DNA of 64,000 nucleotides from Streptomyces sp. WMMC500 (GCF_027497195.1 NZ_CP114905.1:5591001-5655000); one strand, 5' to 3'. Shown: positions 1 to 9,112, numbered from the stretch's first letter. Program-made: numbers and translations. Notes: generated from the letters alone by a model not told the origin.

Positions 1-2555
1 TCGCCTGGTTCGGTCTCATCGACCCGGACGGCACGTACGCGGTGGACGTGCTCGGCCCCTCGATCCTGGCCAGCGTCGGCTTCGGCCTCGTCCTCGGCCC
101 CCTGGTCAACGTCGCCACCGGCGGTGTGGCGGCGCACGAGGCGGGCATGGCCTCCGGCCTGCTCAACAGCGCGCGCCAACTGGGCGCCGCCCTGGGCCTG
201 GCGGCCCTCGGCACCGCCGCGCACGACCGCACGGGGGAGTCTCCGACACCGGAGGCCCTCAGCGAGGGATACGCGCTGGGTCTGACGCTGTGCGCGGCGC
301 TGCTGGTGGTGGCGGTCCTGATCGCCACCACGGCGCTGCCACGCAGCGCAGACGCTGGCGGGAAGCGACCAGCCGACGCGGCGCCGGGGAACGCCGCCCC
401 GGCAGGCCCGGAAGCCGGCCGGCCACCGGCTCCGGCGCCACCACCGCCGGCGGACGCCGACCCGACCGCGGAGCGCCCGGCACCCGCCCCCGTTGCACCC
501 CGGTCCGCACCCGCCCTCGCGCACCCGGCGGAGTCGCCGCGCACGATCTCCGGGCTTCTCCGCCCCCACCTCCGGGGGTTCGCCGCCGTCGTGCTGCTGC
601 AGGTAGTCGGCGCCCTCGCCGGCCTCGTGCCGCTGCTCGCCGTCGTCGAGGCCGGCCGGACGCTGCTGGCCCCCGGGCCCGTCGACCGCGACCGGCTCTG
701 GGCCGTCGTCGCCGTGGGCGCCGCCGGGCTGCTCGTGCGGCTGCTGTTCACGGCCGCGTCGTCCGGCGTCGGCCATCTCCTCGACGGCCGGGTGCAGTTG
801 GCGTTCCGCCGCCGGCTGGCCGCCGGCCTGGGCCGTGTGCCCCTCGGCTGGTTCTCCCGGCGCCGGACCGGCGAACTCGCCAAGGTGGTCGGTGAGGACG
901 TGGCGGCGATGCATCCGCTCATCGCCCACGCTCCCGGCGAGCTGATCTCCGCCTTCGTCGTGCCGGCCGCCTCGCTGGCGTACCTCTTCACCGTCGACTG
1001 GCGGCTCACGCTCCTCACACTCGTCCCGGTGGTCGTCGCCCTCGCGCACGTCCCGCTGTTCATGACTCCCGCGCGGGTGCGCGACCAGGAGGAGTTCGAC
1101 GCGGCCATGGGCCGGATCTCCAGCGCCTCGGTCGAGTTCGCGCAGGGGATCGCCGAGGTCAAGGCGTTCGGCGGCGGCGAGCGCGCGCACCGCGCGTTCC
1201 GTACCGCAGCGGACGACTTCGCCGACACCTTCCAGCGGATGGTCCGCGGCCTCTCCCCGATCGGGGCCGGCATGCAGGTGGCGCTGTCGCCGCCGTTCGT
1301 GCTGCTGGTCGTGCTCGTCGGCGGCACCTCCATGATCACGGCCGGGGCGCTGGCCCCCGCCGACCTCCTGCCCTTCCTCCTCCTCGGGCTCGGCCTCACC
1401 GCCCCCGTCGCCGCCCTGGGCCACGGCTTCGACGACCTCCAGGGCGCCCGCCGCGCGGTCGGCCGTATCCGGGACGTGCTCGACGTGAACCCGCTGCCGC
1501 AGCCCACGCGTCCGCTCACGCCGCGGGGTCACCGCGTCGAGCTGCGCGACGTCCGCTTCGGCTACGACGCGGGGCGGGAGGTGCTGCGCGGGATCGACCT
1601 GGTCCTCGAACCGGGCACCGTCACCGCGGTCGTGGGCCCCTCGGGCAGCGGGAAGTCCACCCTGGTCCGGCTGCTGCCGCGGTTCTTCGACCCCGACCGG
1701 GGCGCGGTCCTCCTCGGCGGCGTCGACCTCCGCGACGTGGCGGGCCCCGACCTGTACCGCGCGGTCGCGTTCGTCTTCCAGGACGTCCGCCTGCTGCGCG
1801 CGTCCGTCGCCGAGAACATCGCCCTCGCCGTCCCCGACGCCGACAGGGCGGACGTCATCCGCGCCGCCCGCCGGGCGCACGTCCACGACCGGATCCTGGA
1901 ACTGCCCCGCGGCTACGACACGGTGATCGGCGAAGAGGCGGAGCTGTCCGGCGGCGAGGCACAGCGCCTCTCCCTCGCCCGCGCCCTGCTCGCCGCGGCC
2001 CCCGTGCTCGTCCTCGACGAGGCGACCTCCTTCGCCGACCCGCAGACCGAACTCGCGGTGCGCCGCACCCTCGCGACACCCGCGGGCGACGACAGGACGA
2101 CGCTGATCATCGCGCACCGGCCGGAGACCGTCGCGGAGGCCGACACCGTCGTGATGCTGGTGGACGGGGTGATCGCCGAGCAGGGCAGCCCGGCGGAACT
2201 GCTGGCCCGCGGCGGCGCCTTCGCCGAGTTCTGGCGTACGCATCAGATGGCGACGGCACCGGAGACGGCACCGGATCCGTCGCCGCCGCCCGCGGCCGCC
2301 GCGGCGGCGACGCCCGCGGCCGCCGCCCGCGGGGCCACGACCGCCGCCGCCCCACCCCGACCGGCCCGCACCCACGAGGCCCCACCCACGCCCAACACCC
2401 CACCCACGTGCGAGCCCGCACACACCGCCGACCCCCCACGCACCGCCGACACCCCACCCACCCCCCGCAGCCGACCCGCCTCCGACCCCCCGACCACCCC
2501 CGCGAGCGCGACGGTCGCCCCCGGTGCCGTCCCGCAAGGAGACGAGCAGCGATGA
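1..2555 (+). CDS. MFS transporter C-terminus fused to a type-1 ABC exporter half (5' end outside the window)
   Basis: The frame is open from base 3 and has no start in the window. The first ~100 residues look like the last helices of a DHA2-type MFS drug exporter, with MASGLLNSARQLGAALG typical of that family. A Pro/Ala-rich linker of ~70 residues leads, without a stop, into an ABC transmembrane domain and an ATPase. The ATPase has Walker A GPSGSGKST (nt ~1636), signature LSGGE (nt ~1945), Walker B VLVLDEAT and H-loop IIAHR. The last ~110 residues are Pro/Thr/Ala-rich low complexity. The stop overlaps the next ABC gene (ATGA), so the two halves probably form a heterodimer that moves a substrate across the inner membrane. 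Paired half-transporters of this kind handle siderophores or peptides in several families; the substrate here is unknown. The oddity is the MFS-ABC fusion. A lost stop between two once-separate genes is an alternative explanation. Confidence 0.85.
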   Translation, partial: AWFGLIDPDGTYAVDVLGPSILASVGFGLVLGPLVNVATGGVAAHEAGMASGLLNSARQLGAALGLAALGTAAHDRTGESPTPEALSEGYALGLTLCAALLVVAVLIATTALPRSADAGGKRPADAAPGNAAPAGPEAGRPPAPAPPPPADADPTAERPAPAPVAPRSAPALAHPAESPRTISGLLRPHLRGFAAVVLLQVVGALAGLVPLLAVVEAGRTLLAPGPVDRDRLWAVVAVGAAGLLVRLLFTAASSGVGHLLDGRVQLAFRRRLAAGLGRVPLGWFSRRRTGELAKVVGEDVAAMHPLIAHAPGELISAFVVPAASLAYLFTVDWRLTLLTLVPVVVALAHVPLFMTPARVRDQEEFDAAMGRISSASVEFAQGIAEVKAFGGGERAHRAFRTAADDFADTFQRMVRGLSPIGAGMQVALSPPFVLLVVLVGGTSMITAGALAPADLLPFLLLGLGLTAPVAALGHGFDDLQGARRAVGRIRDVLDVNPLPQPTRPLTPRGHRVELRDVRFGYDAGREVLRGIDLVLEPGTVTAVVGPSGSGKSTLVRLLPRFFDPDRGAVLLGGVDLRDVAGPDLYRAVAFVFQDVRLLRASVAENIALAVPDADRADVIRAARRAHVHDRILELPRGYDTVIGEEAELSGGEAQRLSLARALLAAAPVLVLDEATSFADPQTELAVRRTLATPAGDDRTTLIIAHRPETVAEADTVVMLVDGVIAEQGSPAELLARGGAFAEFWRTHQMATAPETAPDPSPPPAAAAAATPAAAARGATTAAAPPRPARTHEAPPTPNTPPTCEPAHTADPPRTADTPPTPRSRPASDPPTTPASATVAPGAVPQGDEQR

Positions 2556-4267
2556 TCCGTACCCTGCTGCGGGTGCTGGGCCACCAGCACGCCCGCCCAC
2601 TGCGCCGGACCGTCGCGCTCATGCTGGTGACCGCGGTCGTGGAGGGACTGTCCTACGCGCTGCTGGTCCCCGTGCTGCGCGCGCTCTTCGGCAGTTCGCC
2701 CGAGGACGCCTGGCCCTGGCTGGCCGCCTTCGGCGCCGCCTTCGCGGTCTACGGCGTGCTGCGGTTCACCAGTGACCTCGCCGGCTTCCGCGTCGGCACC
2801 GAGTTGCTGCGCGGGCTGTACCACCGGCTCGGCGACCACCTCGCCCGGCTGCCCGTCGGCTGGTACAGCCCGGGCCGCGTCGGCGAGGTCTCCGCCCTCG
2901 CCGGCCAGGGCGTGCTGCAGGCCATGAGCGTCATCGCGCACCTGCTGGCCCCGTCCCTCTCCGCCGCCGTGACCCCGCTGACGATCGTCGCCGTCATGCT
3001 CGTCTTCAACTGGCAGTTGGGGCTTGCCGCGCTCGCCGCCGTCCCGGTGGTCGCCGCCGTGCAGGTCTGGACGAGCCGGTCGATGGCCGCCGCCGACGAG
3101 GAGCGGGTCGCGCGCGACCACGAGGCGACCGGGCGCGTCATCGAGTACCTCCAGGCCCAGCCCGTGCTGCGCGCCGGCGGCAGGTCCGCCGAGCGCTTCC
3201 GGCTGCTGGACGACTCCCTGCACGACGTGCAGCGCGCCTCCCGCCGCACCACGCTGTCCGTCCTGCCCGGCGCCCTGGGCCTCACGCTCACCGTGCAGGC
3301 GCTCTTCACCACGCTCCTCGCCCTCGGCGCCCACCTCGCCCTCACCGGCGACGCCGGCGCGGCCGAGGTGCTCGCCCTGCTCGTCCTCGCCGCCCGCTGC
3401 GCGGACCCGCTGCTGTCCCTGTCGGACGTGGCGGGCAAGTTCCGCGCGGCGCGCACCGTGGTGACGAAGCTCGACACCGTGCTGCGCACGGAGCCCCTCC
3501 CCGAAGCCCCCGACCCGGTCGAGCCGGTCGGCCATGCCCTGGAGTTCGACGCGGTGACCTTCCGCCACGGCGACCGTACGGTCCTGGACGGCGTGTCCCT
3601 CACCGTCGCGGAAGGCGAACGCCTCGCCGTGGTCGGCCCGTCCGGCGCCGGCAAGAGCACCCTGCTGCACCTCCTCACCCGCTTCTACGACGTCGACGAG
3701 GGCGCCGTCCGCGTCGGCGGCCAGGACGTCCGCGCGATCGGCACCGAGACCCTGATGTCCCGGATCGCCGTCGTCTTCCAGCACGTCCACCTCTTCGACG
3801 GCACCATCGAGGACAACGTCCGCCTCGGCCGCCCCGACGCCACCGACGCCGAGGTCCGCGCCGCCGCCACCGCCGCCCGGCTCGACGAGGTGGTCGACCG
3901 CCTCCCCGGCGGCTGGGCGACCGCCGTCGGCGAGGCGGGCACGGCGCTCTCCGGCGGCGAACGCCAGCGGGTGGCGATCGCCCGCGCGCTGTTGAAGAAC
4001 GCCCCCGTCGTCCTGCTGGACGAAGTCACCTCGGCGCTCGACCCGGTGAACGAGGCGGCCGTCCACCAGGGCGTCGAACGCCTCATGGCGGGCCGCACGG
4101 TCGTCATCGTGGCCCACCGGATGCGCACCGTCCGCAACGCCGACCGGATCGTCTTCTTCGCCGCCGGCCGCATAGCAGAACAGGGCACCCACGAAGCCCT
4201 CCTGGCCCGCAACGGCCCCTACGCCGCCTTCCACCACGCCACCCGCACCCCGGCCCGTACCCCCTGA
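2552..4267 (+). CDS. ABC transporter half, permease plus ATPase, partner of the upstream ABC half
   Basis: 571 aa. ATG at 2552 overlaps the upstream stop, with an AAGGAG site at 2536-2541. Residues ~1-310 form the six-helix exporter domain; helix 1 starts near the VVEGLSYALLVPVLRALFG region. The ATPase follows, with Walker A GPSGAGKST near residue 362, Q-loop VVFQHVHLF, signature LSGGERQR, Walker B VVLLDEVTSALD and H-loop VIVAHRM. All catalytic motifs are intact. Translational coupling and similar architecture argue that it dimerises with the preceding protein. The pair resembles heterodimeric YbtP/YbtQ- or IrtA/IrtB-like half-transporters in layout, but I cannot name the substrate or direction. 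A longer in-frame start at 2408 lies inside the upstream gene and has no better ribosome site. Confidence 0.9.
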   Translation: MIRTLLRVLGHQHARPLRRTVALMLVTAVVEGLSYALLVPVLRALFGSSPEDAWPWLAAFGAAFAVYGVLRFTSDLAGFRVGTELLRGLYHRLGDHLARLPVGWYSPGRVGEVSALAGQGVLQAMSVIAHLLAPSLSAAVTPLTIVAVMLVFNWQLGLAALAAVPVVAAVQVWTSRSMAAADEERVARDHEATGRVIEYLQAQPVLRAGGRSAERFRLLDDSLHDVQRASRRTTLSVLPGALGLTLTVQALFTTLLALGAHLALTGDAGAAEVLALLVLAARCADPLLSLSDVAGKFRAARTVVTKLDTVLRTEPLPEAPDPVEPVGHALEFDAVTFRHGDRTVLDGVSLTVAEGERLAVVGPSGAGKSTLLHLLTRFYDVDEGAVRVGGQDVRAIGTETLMSRIAVVFQHVHLFDGTIEDNVRLGRPDATDAEVRAAATAARLDEVVDRLPGGWATAVGEAGTALSGGERQRVAIARALLKNAPVVLLDEVTSALDPVNEAAVHQGVERLMAGRTVVIVAHRMRTVRNADRIVFFAAGRIAEQGTHEALLARNGPYAAFHHATRTPARTP

Positions 4268-4335
4268 CGACCGGCGCAGCCGGCTGCCCTGCCGGTTTGC
4301 CGCCCTGATCGGACGGCCCACGACATCGTGTTCTT

Positions 4336-5385
4336 CTAGGTGAGTCCGCCGCCGAGGCTCGACCAGCCGTTCCAGTTGCCGCCGGGAGTGGTCTGCCAGT
4401 TGTGGTGGAGGGCGCCGTCGGTGCCGCTCGCGAACACCTCGAGACGGCCGTCGGCGTTGCGGCCCACCACCGGATTGCTGGTGAGTTGACCGCCCAGAGT
4501 CGTCCAGTCGCCGAAGGCGGCGTTGGGGGCGGTCTGCTTCCTGTAGTGCAACGCGAAGTCGGTGCCGCGCACGAACACCTGAATACTGCCGTCAGCATTG
4601 CTCGCCACCGCCGCGGCGCTGGTGAGTCCGCCGCCGAGGCTGGACCAGCCGTTCCAGTTGCCGCCGGGAGCGGTCTGCCAGTTGTGGTGGAGAGCGCCGT
4701 CGGTGCCGCGCACGAACACCTCAAGTCGTCCGTCGATGCTGCGGCCCACCGCCGGCTCGCTGGGGAGCACGCCGCCCAGGTCCGGCTGATCGGTGAGTGC
4801 GCCGCCCAGACTCACCCAATCGTTCCAGTTGTCACCGGGAGCGCCCTGCTGCCTGTAGTGCAAGGCGGCGTCCCCACCGCGCACGAACACCTGAAGGGAA
4901 TCGTCGGCATTGCGACCCACCACCGGGACGCTGGTGAGGAAACCGCCCAGGCTCGTCCAGTCGGCGAAGCCGGCATTGGGGGCGCCCTGCTTCCGGTAGT
5001 GCAGGGCGCCGTCGTTGCCGCGCACGAACACCTGAAGGCTGCTGTCACCGTTTGCGGCTACCGCCGGGGCGCTGGTGAGTCCGCCGCCGAGGCTGGACCA
5101 GCCGTTCCAGTTGCCGCCGGGGGTGGTCTGCCAGTTGTGGCGGAGGGCGCCGTCGGTGCCGCGTACGAACACCTCGAGACGGCCATCGACGCTGCGGCTC
5201 ACCGACGGGCCGCTGGCAAGTCCGCCGCCCAGAGTCGTCCAGTCGGCGAAGGCGGCGTTGGGGGCGGTCTGCTTCCTGTGGTGCATGGCGCTGTCGGTGC
5301 CGCGCACGAAGACTTGAAGGCTGCCGTCTCCGTTTGCGGCTACCGCCGGGGTCATGGACAGCACCTGCGTTGACGCATCGGGCAT
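4336..5385 (-). CDS. PLL-type seven-bladed beta-propeller (lectin-like) protein
   Basis: 349 aa built almost entirely of seven ~47-residue repeats. Each repeat carries an F(V/A)xG(T/N/G)D module followed by a W-containing (N)W...W(S/T)(S/T)LGG module, the pattern of PLL/PHL-like (Photorhabdus lectin) beta-propellers that bind fucose and related sugars. Two repeat flavours recur: RKQ-APNAxFxDW in blades 1, 3 and 6, and HNWQT-PGGNWNGW in blades 2, 5 and 7. Blade 4 is mixed and has a ~10-residue insertion. The ATG at 5385 has AGGTGG just upstream. A longer frame to 5514 adds Arg/Ala-rich sequence without protein-like character. There is no signal peptide and no catalytic domain, although this fold is usually attached to secreted hydrolases in actinobacteria. 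It may act alone as a lectin or be the surviving part of a larger protein. Sugar specificity is not inferable. Confidence 0.8.
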   Translation of the reverse strand: MPDASTQVLSMTPAVAANGDGSLQVFVRGTDSAMHHRKQTAPNAAFADWTTLGGGLASGPSVSRSVDGRLEVFVRGTDGALRHNWQTTPGGNWNGWSSLGGGLTSAPAVAANGDSSLQVFVRGNDGALHYRKQGAPNAGFADWTSLGGFLTSVPVVGRNADDSLQVFVRGGDAALHYRQQGAPGDNWNDWVSLGGALTDQPDLGGVLPSEPAVGRSIDGRLEVFVRGTDGALHHNWQTAPGGNWNGWSSLGGGLTSAAAVASNADGSIQVFVRGTDFALHYRKQTAPNAAFGDWTTLGGQLTSNPVVGRNADGRLEVFASGTDGALHHNWQTTPGGNWNGWSSLGGGLT

Positions 5386-5639
5386 GGAATCCACCTGTCC
5401 TGAACGGGGAGACGTAACGAGGGGAATCGCTGACCACGCCGACCACCGACAAGCGTCAGCGCGACGTGCCCACGCCGGCGCGAGTGCAGCGACCAGGTGT
5501 CGCCCGGAGTCCACGGGTCACATTTGTCACTATTGCTCACCCGTGGCGGAGTTTCACGCGGGTGGGGCCATGTGGGTGAGAAGGGCCCGGCCCTCGCGGT
5601 GCACGCCGTCCCGCCGCCCGCCCGGGGGTTCGCCGCCCG

Positions 5640-6182
5640 TCAGCGACGCGCGTGGCGTACCGTCAGCCGGCCGAAGCCCATGACGCCGGTGATCCGGATC
5701 GTCGGCCCTCCGGTGGCGGGGCGGCGCGGGGGCTTGTAGACGACGTCCCGGTAGCCGGTCGTGAGGCCGTCGAGGTCGACCGCCGCGTCGTGCGGCACCG
5801 TGATCGCCGCCTTGCCGGTGCCGACGTTCAGCACGATGTCGACCACCGGGTGCTCGATCACCGCCCGCGACAGGTCCAACTGCACCCGCCCGTACGCCGA
5901 CTCCACCCGCAGTGTCCGCGGCACCCGCCACGGGCCGCTGCGCCGGACCCGCCCGGCGGCGGCGCCGATCGTGGTCGTCGTGCCGGGGTCCTCCGCCGGC
6001 AACGACGCCAGGGCCGCGGCCAGTTCGCCGCGCGTCGTGGCGGAGAGCACCCCGTCGAGGCGCGCGTCCATGTCCTCGCGGGTCAGCCGGCCTTCGGCGT
6101 ACGCGTCCCGCAACCGCCGTGCGCCGCTGTCCCGTTCCTCGTCGCCGACCAGCGTCGAAGCGTCATCCGCAGGGGAGGTCAC
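5640..6182 (-). CDS. DUF1707 domain protein with LiaF-like C-terminal region
   Basis: 180 aa. The N-terminal ~65 residues carry the DUF1707 pattern: a GARRLRDAYAEGRL helix followed by the EDMDARLDGVLSATTRGEL segment. The second half (VESAYGRVQLDLSRAV... VPHDAAVDLDGL) resembles the cell-wall-active antibiotics response (LiaF/DUF2154) beta-solenoid that often follows DUF1707 in actinobacteria. No transmembrane segment is visible, unlike many DUF1707 proteins. The family is thought to sense or respond to envelope stress, but no biochemical function is established. It is transcribed alone and is divergent from the secreted protein at 6401. Confidence 0.8.
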   Translation of the reverse strand: MTSPADDASTLVGDEERDSGARRLRDAYAEGRLTREDMDARLDGVLSATTRGELAAALASLPAEDPGTTTTIGAAAGRVRRSGPWRVPRTLRVESAYGRVQLDLSRAVIEHPVVDIVLNVGTGKAAITVPHDAAVDLDGLTTGYRDVVYKPPRRPATGGPTIRITGVMGFGRLTVRHARR

Positions 6183-6400
6183 GCCCTCACTCTAGCGCCG
6201 CCCGCGTACGCCCCCGCCTGTGCGGCGCGCCCGCGCGCCGCCACGCGTCGTGCAATCCCCGCACCGGTCCCGGGGATTGGCGGAAATTCGCGCCGAAGGG
6301 TTCTACAACCCCTGAGGGGCGTCACGGGTCTTACCGGGTATCCAGGGCATGAGCCGCATGCTTCTGAAATCCCTCTGTGTCCAGAAAAGGGAGTACAGCT

Positions 6401-6937
6401 ATGCGTTCCACCCGACTCAGGAAGTTCGCTCTGGCCGTCGCCGCGACCGCGCTGGTCCTCACGCCCGCCGGTGCCGCCTACGCGGGCAGCGGCCCCGCGC
6501 CGGCGCCCGCCGGCAAGGGTGACCGGGCCGCGGCCACCGCGCCGACCGCCCAGGGCAACCCCGAGAGCAAGCGGGCGCAAGCCGCCGGGGTCTGCGACGA
6601 CGCGTACCAGATCGGCGCGACCGCCCACATCAAGCGGAGCGGCGCGACCGTCGCCTCCGTCAAGCAGTTCTACTCGCCGTCGTGCAAGGAGAACTACGGC
6701 TACCTGTGGGTGTGGGACAGCTTCCACACCACCGCCAAGCCCTACGACGTGACCCTCGGCGTGTTCAGCTACGACCAGGACGCCGTGCTCGGCAAGATCA
6801 GCCACGCGAACACCAAGCAGCAGGAGTTCTGGACGCAGGGCACCGACACCGCCGAGGACTGCACCGCCGCCGTCGGCACGCTGCGGGCCGAGGGTGCGCC
6901 GCTGCCCAACCAGGCCGCGTCCGAGAAGCGCTGCTGA
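6401..6937 (+). CDS. Small secreted protein, DUF2690-like
   Basis: 178 aa. ATG at 6401 has AAGGGAG eight bases upstream; the GTG at 6377 lacks a site. Residues 1-29 form a Sec signal peptide: an RSTRLRKF basic end, a hydrophobic core and AYA before the mature GSGPA. The mature part starts with an Ala/Pro-rich linker. A globular domain follows with Cys in VCDDAY and YSPSCKENYGYLWVW, and two more Cys near the C-terminus, so disulfides are likely. The Y(S)PxC-x-NYxY stretch recalls the DUF2690/YjfA group of small secreted actinobacterial proteins, but the match is by eye only. No enzyme motif is visible. Role unknown. Confidence 0.65.
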   Translation: MRSTRLRKFALAVAATALVLTPAGAAYAGSGPAPAPAGKGDRAAATAPTAQGNPESKRAQAAGVCDDAYQIGATAHIKRSGATVASVKQFYSPSCKENYGYLWVWDSFHTTAKPYDVTLGVFSYDQDAVLGKISHANTKQQEFWTQGTDTAEDCTAAVGTLRAEGAPLPNQAASEKRC

Positions 6938-7039
6938 CGCCAGCGCCCGCCGCCGGGTGCCGTACGCCGACGGTCCCGCGCCCCGTGTCGCGGGGCCGTC
7001 GGCCCGCCTGCCGGTTCACCGGCCGGCGTCCGGTCCGGC

Positions 7040-8068
7040 TCACCCCCGGGCGGACGCCGGGCCGAAGGCGTCGACGCCCGTCATCTCCGCCGACAGCGCC
7101 CACAGCCGGGCGGCCTGGTCCGGATCGGCGGCGTAGTCCCGTACCCCCGGGCGCAGTTCCCGCTCCCCGCCGGGGCCGGCCGGCTCGGCGACGTCGCAGT
7201 CCTCGCAGTAGACGCCGCCCAGGCCGGCCAGCCCCGGCGCGGTCGCGGCCCAGACCTGGGTGGCGGCGCCCTGCTCGGTGGTCTTGAAGGCGCCGCTGAT
7301 GTTGCCTTCCTCGTCGATCCAGCCCTGCGCGATCTGCTCCTCGCGGGGGATGTGGCGGGCGAGTTCGGTCAGGATCGACCCGGGGTGCACGCTGAAGGCG
7401 CGTACGCCGAAATCCCGGCCGAGGGCGTCGAGATGGAGGGCGAACAGCGCGTTGGCGGTCTTCGACTGGCCGTACGCGGCCCACTTGTCGTACGGCTCGG
7501 CGCGGAAGTGCGGGTCGTCCCAGCGGATGCCCGAGAAGTCGTGGCCGCGGGAGGACAGGGCGACGACGCGTGCGCCGCCGTCGTGTACGAGGGCGGGGCG
7601 GAGGTGGTTGGCCAGGGCGTAGTGGCCGAGGTGGTTGACGGCGAACTGCCCCTCCCAGCCCTCGGGTCCGACCCGGGTCTCGGGGCTGGCCATGACGCCG
7701 GCGTTGTTGACGAGGATGTCGAGCAAGCGGCCGGAGTCGAGGAACCGGTCGGCGAAGCGGCGGACGCCGTCCAGGCTGGCGAGGTCCATCTGCTCGACCT
7801 CGACACCGCCGGGGCCGGCGCCGTTCCCACCGGCGCCCGCCAGGCCGGCGAGCGCCTGCTCGGCGGCGTCGCGCCGCCGGGCCGGTACGACGACGCGGGC
7901 CCCGGCCCGTACGAACGCGCGGGTCGTCTCCAGCCCGAGGCCGACGTAGCCGCCGGTGACGACGGCGGTCCGGCCGCTCAGGTCGACGCCCCGCAGGACG
8001 TCGGCGGTGGTGCTCCGGGCGTCGAAGCCGGAGCCGGTTGGCTGCTGCGGAGTGGTCGTGTGCGTCAT
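7040..8068 (-). CDS. Short-chain dehydrogenase/reductase (SDR)
   Basis: 342 aa. The Rossmann cofactor motif is TGGYVGLG near residue 39, followed by NNAG (VNNAGVM) and the catalytic Tyr-Lys pair in YGQSK, with Ser in ALSS about 28 residues earlier. The overall pattern is that of the retinol-dehydrogenase/WW-oxidoreductase-like branch of the SDR family; many members use NADP(H). The ATG at 8068 starts a Thr/Gln-rich ~20-residue leader before the conserved fold. The frame extends far upstream on this strand but only as an antisense shadow of other genes. It is divergent from a TetR regulator across an operator array at 8250-8299, so it is probably that regulator's target. Substrate unknown. Confidence 0.88.
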   Translation of the reverse strand: MTHTTTPQQPTGSGFDARSTTADVLRGVDLSGRTAVVTGGYVGLGLETTRAFVRAGARVVVPARRRDAAEQALAGLAGAGGNGAGPGGVEVEQMDLASLDGVRRFADRFLDSGRLLDILVNNAGVMASPETRVGPEGWEGQFAVNHLGHYALANHLRPALVHDGGARVVALSSRGHDFSGIRWDDPHFRAEPYDKWAAYGQSKTANALFALHLDALGRDFGVRAFSVHPGSILTELARHIPREEQIAQGWIDEEGNISGAFKTTEQGAATQVWAATAPGLAGLGGVYCEDCDVAEPAGPGGERELRPGVRDYAADPDQAARLWALSAEMTGVDAFGPASARG

Positions 8069-8240
8069 ATCGGGGACGCTATGACTTCGAGGGCGCTCTA
8101 TCGCAAACCCGACACGGGCGGGGGCGGTCGTGTCGCCCCCGCCCGCCTCCCCCGATGCCCGGTTTCTGCTGCTCCGGGGCTTGCCGGCGGTGCCCGGCGG
8201 ATCCGGTCCCCTGTTCCGGACCCGCCGGCACCGACGGCGT

Positions 8241-8300
8241 GGAACGGTCGGGAACGACCGTTCTCCGCCCAGAGAGTAGTGTCGAGAACGGTCGTTCTCA
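8241..8300. promoter_or_regulatory. Inverted-repeat operator array between SDR and TetR genes
   Basis: Two 16-bp near-identical palindromes lie here. The first is at 8250-8265, with core GAACGACCGTTC. The second is at 8284-8299, GAGAACG-GT-CGTTCTC with perfect 7-bp arms. Their centres are 34 bp apart. Read on opposite strands they differ at one base. A third arm at 8242-8250 (GAACGGTCG) pairs perfectly with 8255-8263. This is the expected look of a TetR-family binding region controlling both divergent genes. Confidence 0.7.
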
Positions 8301-8410
8301 ACCGGCCGGACGCCCCCGGGACCGGATCGGGACGGCGCCGGTACTTTGTGATCGGCGCAGCGGTGTGACGGGCGGGCACAGCGGCGGGAACGCGGGACGG
8401 AGCAGGGCAC

Positions 8411-8995
8411 ATGGACGACGCGGAGAACGAGGCGGCCCGGCGGCGCGTACTCGAAGCCGCCGACGCACTCTTCTACGCCCACGGCATCCGCGCGGTCCGC
8501 ATGGACCGGATCCGCGACGCCGCCGGCGTCTCCCTCAAACGGCTCTACCGCTGCTACGCCTCCAAGGACGAGCTGGTCGAGGCGTATCTGCGGCGCCGCG
8601 ACCGCTGGGTGCGCGGGGAGCTGGCGGACTTCGTCGCGAAGGAGGCCACCGGCCTGCCGCACGAGCGGGTGCTGGCGGTCTTCGACTGGCTGCACTGGTG
8701 GTTCGGCCAACCGGGCTTCCGCGGCTGCCCCTTCACGAACGCCTTCAACGAGGTCGGCGCCGAGAGCGCCCGCGCCGCCGCCGCGGTCCACGACCACCAG
8801 CGCGCCGTCCGCGCGTACCTCCGCGGCCTGATCGCCGCCACCGGGGTCCCCGACCCGGACGCGGTCACGAACCGCTTCCTGGTCCTGTACGCGGGCTCCC
8901 TCACGGTCGCCGCCATCTCCCGCAGCAGCGCGCCGGCGCTGTACGCGCGCGAGACGGCGGCGACGATCCTGGCGGCGGAGTCCGCGCCCGGCTGA
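8411..8995 (+). CDS. TetR/AcrR family transcriptional regulator
   Basis: 194 aa. The N-terminal helix-turn-helix covers residues ~10-56: RVLEAADALFYAHGIRAVRM, then IRDAAGVSLKRLYRCYASKDELVEAYL, the standard TetR signature. The C-terminal ligand-binding helices are variable and contain a FRGCPFTNAFNE segment common in this subgroup. It is divergent from the SDR gene, and the intervening ~340 bp hold a paired palindromic operator, so it most likely represses itself and the SDR. Ligand unknown. Confidence 0.9.
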   Translation: MDDAENEAARRRVLEAADALFYAHGIRAVRMDRIRDAAGVSLKRLYRCYASKDELVEAYLRRRDRWVRGELADFVAKEATGLPHERVLAVFDWLHWWFGQPGFRGCPFTNAFNEVGAESARAAAAVHDHQRAVRAYLRGLIAATGVPDPDAVTNRFLVLYAGSLTVAAISRSSAPALYARETAATILAAESAPG

Positions 8996-9112
8996 AGCGC
9001 GCCGCCGCCCGCCAGGGGGAGTCAGCCGGCGACCGATGCTCCGCCTTCGCGTGATCACCTGACGATCTGTAGGGTGGCCCGCCGAACCGGCCGTGGGATC
9101 AAGGGGGAGTGC

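Noticed and set aside
4336..5385. Regular ~140-bp tandem repeats that could suggest a CRISPR-like array
   Set aside because: The period equals one propeller blade in frame and there are no short spacers; no cas genes or CRISPR arrays are seen anywhere in the window.
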